Source of the DNA: Clostridiales bacterium
Lineage (GTDB): Bacteria > Bacillota > Clostridia > Christensenellales > Aristaeellaceae
Assembly: GCA_012512355.1 (NCBI GenBank)
Contig: JAAZEI010000084.1
Coordinates: 1 to 6,197, forward strand
Length of the DNA stretch: 6,197 nt
Direction of reading: 5' to 3'
Under the pieces are notes generated by a model. It was not told the origin of the DNA and made no database searches. It saw only the letters and a program-made list of their open reading frames with translations. Positions 5,351 through 6,197 of the stretch are shown piece by piece; position 1 is the stretch's first letter, and every line of letters starts with the position of its first letter. The position numbers were made by a program, and so were the translations under genes.

Positions 5351-6197
5351 ATGGGCGAATTTAAACTCGTATCACCCTACCAGCCCAAAGGGGACCAGCC
5401 TCGGGCAATAGAAGCTTTGGCCCAGGGCTTTCGCGATGGCCTGGCGGCTCAAACCTTGCTGGGTGTCACCGGTTCGGGCAAGACCTTTACCATGGCCTCC
5501 GTTATTGAAGCTGTGCAGCGCCCCACGCTGATCATTGCCCACAACAAAACGCTTGCAGCCCAGCTGTTCAGTGAGTTTCGGGCTTTTTTCCCCGATAGCG
5601 CTGTTGAATACTTTGTCAGCTACTACGATTATTACCAGCCGGAAGCCTATATCGCTTCCAGCGATACCTATATAGAAAAAGATTCTTCCATCAACGAAGA
5701 GATTGACCGTCTCCGCCACTCCGCAACGGCGGCTTTGCGCGAGCGCCGTGATGTCATCATTGTGGCCAGCGTATCGTGTATTTATTCCATGGGTGATCCC
5801 AGTGAGTATACAGGGCAAATGATTTCGCTGCGGCCGGGCATGCGGATGACGCGGGAGGAGCTGGCGCTTAAATTGGTTGCCACCCAATATGAGCGCAACG
5901 ACATCGGTTTTGCCAGGGGTATGTTTCGCATCAGAGGTGATGTGATGGAAATTATCCCTGCCAATGAAAAAGACAACGGCATCCGGGTAGAGTTTTTTGG
6001 CGATGAGATTGAAAGGGTCAGTGAGTTTGAGGTCACCAGCGGCCGCATGATCATGGCTGTGAACCACTATTCGGTCTTCCCCGCGACTCACTACGCTTCT
6101 ACTGTTGAAGGCCGTGAAGACAGTATTGAGCAGATTGAGCGGGATCTTGAGGCGCAGATTGACTACTTTGAAAAACAAAATCTGCTTTTGGAAGCAC
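5351..6197 (+). CDS. uvrB: UvrABC excision nuclease subunit B, N-terminal part (3' end outside window)
   Basis: An open frame of 282 codons that runs off the window end with no stop; full UvrB is about 660-680 residues, so about 40 percent is present. The start ATG 5351 has AGGAG (5341-5345) 5 nt upstream. The protein begins with the family opening ([17 protein letters not shown]), then Walker A GVTGSGKT (38-45, Lys44), the motif [14 protein letters not shown] (59-72) and the tyrosine-rich beta-hairpin [15 protein letters not shown] (87-101) that inserts between DNA strands at damage. Further conserved parts are [15 protein letters not shown] (112-126), the segment [13 protein letters not shown] (138-150) and [10 protein letters not shown] (214-223). 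UvrB receives damaged DNA from UvrA, verifies the lesion using ATP and recruits UvrC for incision in nucleotide excision repair, in the cytoplasm. It has its own promoter and a probable LexA box, so damage induction is likely. No frameshift was found. Confidence 0.97.
   Translation, partial: MGEFKLVSPYQPKGDQPRAIEALAQGFRDGLAAQTLLGVTGSGKTFTMASVIEAVQRPTLIIAHNKTLAAQLFSEFRAFFPDSAVEYFVSYYDYYQPEAYIASSDTYIEKDSSINEEIDRLRHSATAALRERRDVIIVASVSCIYSMGDPSEYTGQMISLRPGMRMTREELALKLVATQYERNDIGFARGMFRIRGDVMEIIPANEKDNGIRVEFFGDEIERVSEFEVTSGRMIMAVNHYSVFPATHYASTVEGREDSIEQIERDLEAQIDYFEKQNLLLEA

Noticed and set aside
5372..6178. A 268-codon open frame on the - strand opposite uvrB
   Set aside because: It lies wholly antisense to a clear UvrB coding sequence with all family motifs; its translation resembles no known family and its length follows from the codon use of uvrB.

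Overview
The window looks like ordinary chromosome from a low-to-mid GC Gram-positive bacterium, most likely Bacillota and plausibly Clostridia. The clues are strong purine-rich ribosome binding sites, consensus -35/-10 promoters with 17-nt spacers, a Bacillus/Clostridium-type LexA-like box in front of uvrB, and an LPETG sortase-like motif. No mobile element, CRISPR array, tRNA or rRNA was found. The genus cannot be told from the sequence.

Layout: (1) Positions 1-351 hold the 3' end of a + strand SbcC-type DNA repair ATPase gene. (2) Positions 352-639 are a convergent intergenic region with a 16-bp perfect palindrome, an 18-bp perfect hairpin, smaller inverted repeats and a doubtful 40-residue ORF on the - strand. 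(3) Positions 640-5130 are a tightly packed three-gene - strand operon, in transcription order a MoxR-family AAA+ ATPase, a DUF58 protein and an 802-residue membrane transglutaminase-like protein. The first two genes overlap by 4 bp and the last two by 17 bp. (4) Positions 5131-5350 are a divergent intergenic region with one promoter for the operon (- strand) and one for uvrB (+ strand). (5) From 5351 to the window end is the 5' part of uvrB.

How the genes work together: MoxR + DUF58 + transglutaminase-like membrane protein is a recurrent bacterial gene set. The ATPase and DUF58 protein are thought to act as a chaperone or assembly pair, while the transglutaminase fold lies outside the membrane; the substrate is generally unknown. 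The two flanking genes are DNA repair genes (SbcCD nuclease and UvrABC excision repair) and probably have no functional link to the operon.

The most unusual feature is in the transglutaminase protein. A Pro/Glu-rich spacer leads into LPETGG, a hydrophobic segment and positive residues, which has the layout of a sortase sorting signal, but about 155 further residues follow instead of the protein ending. The second point of interest is the LexA-like operator at the predicted uvrB transcription start. I see no clearly undescribed multi-gene system here.
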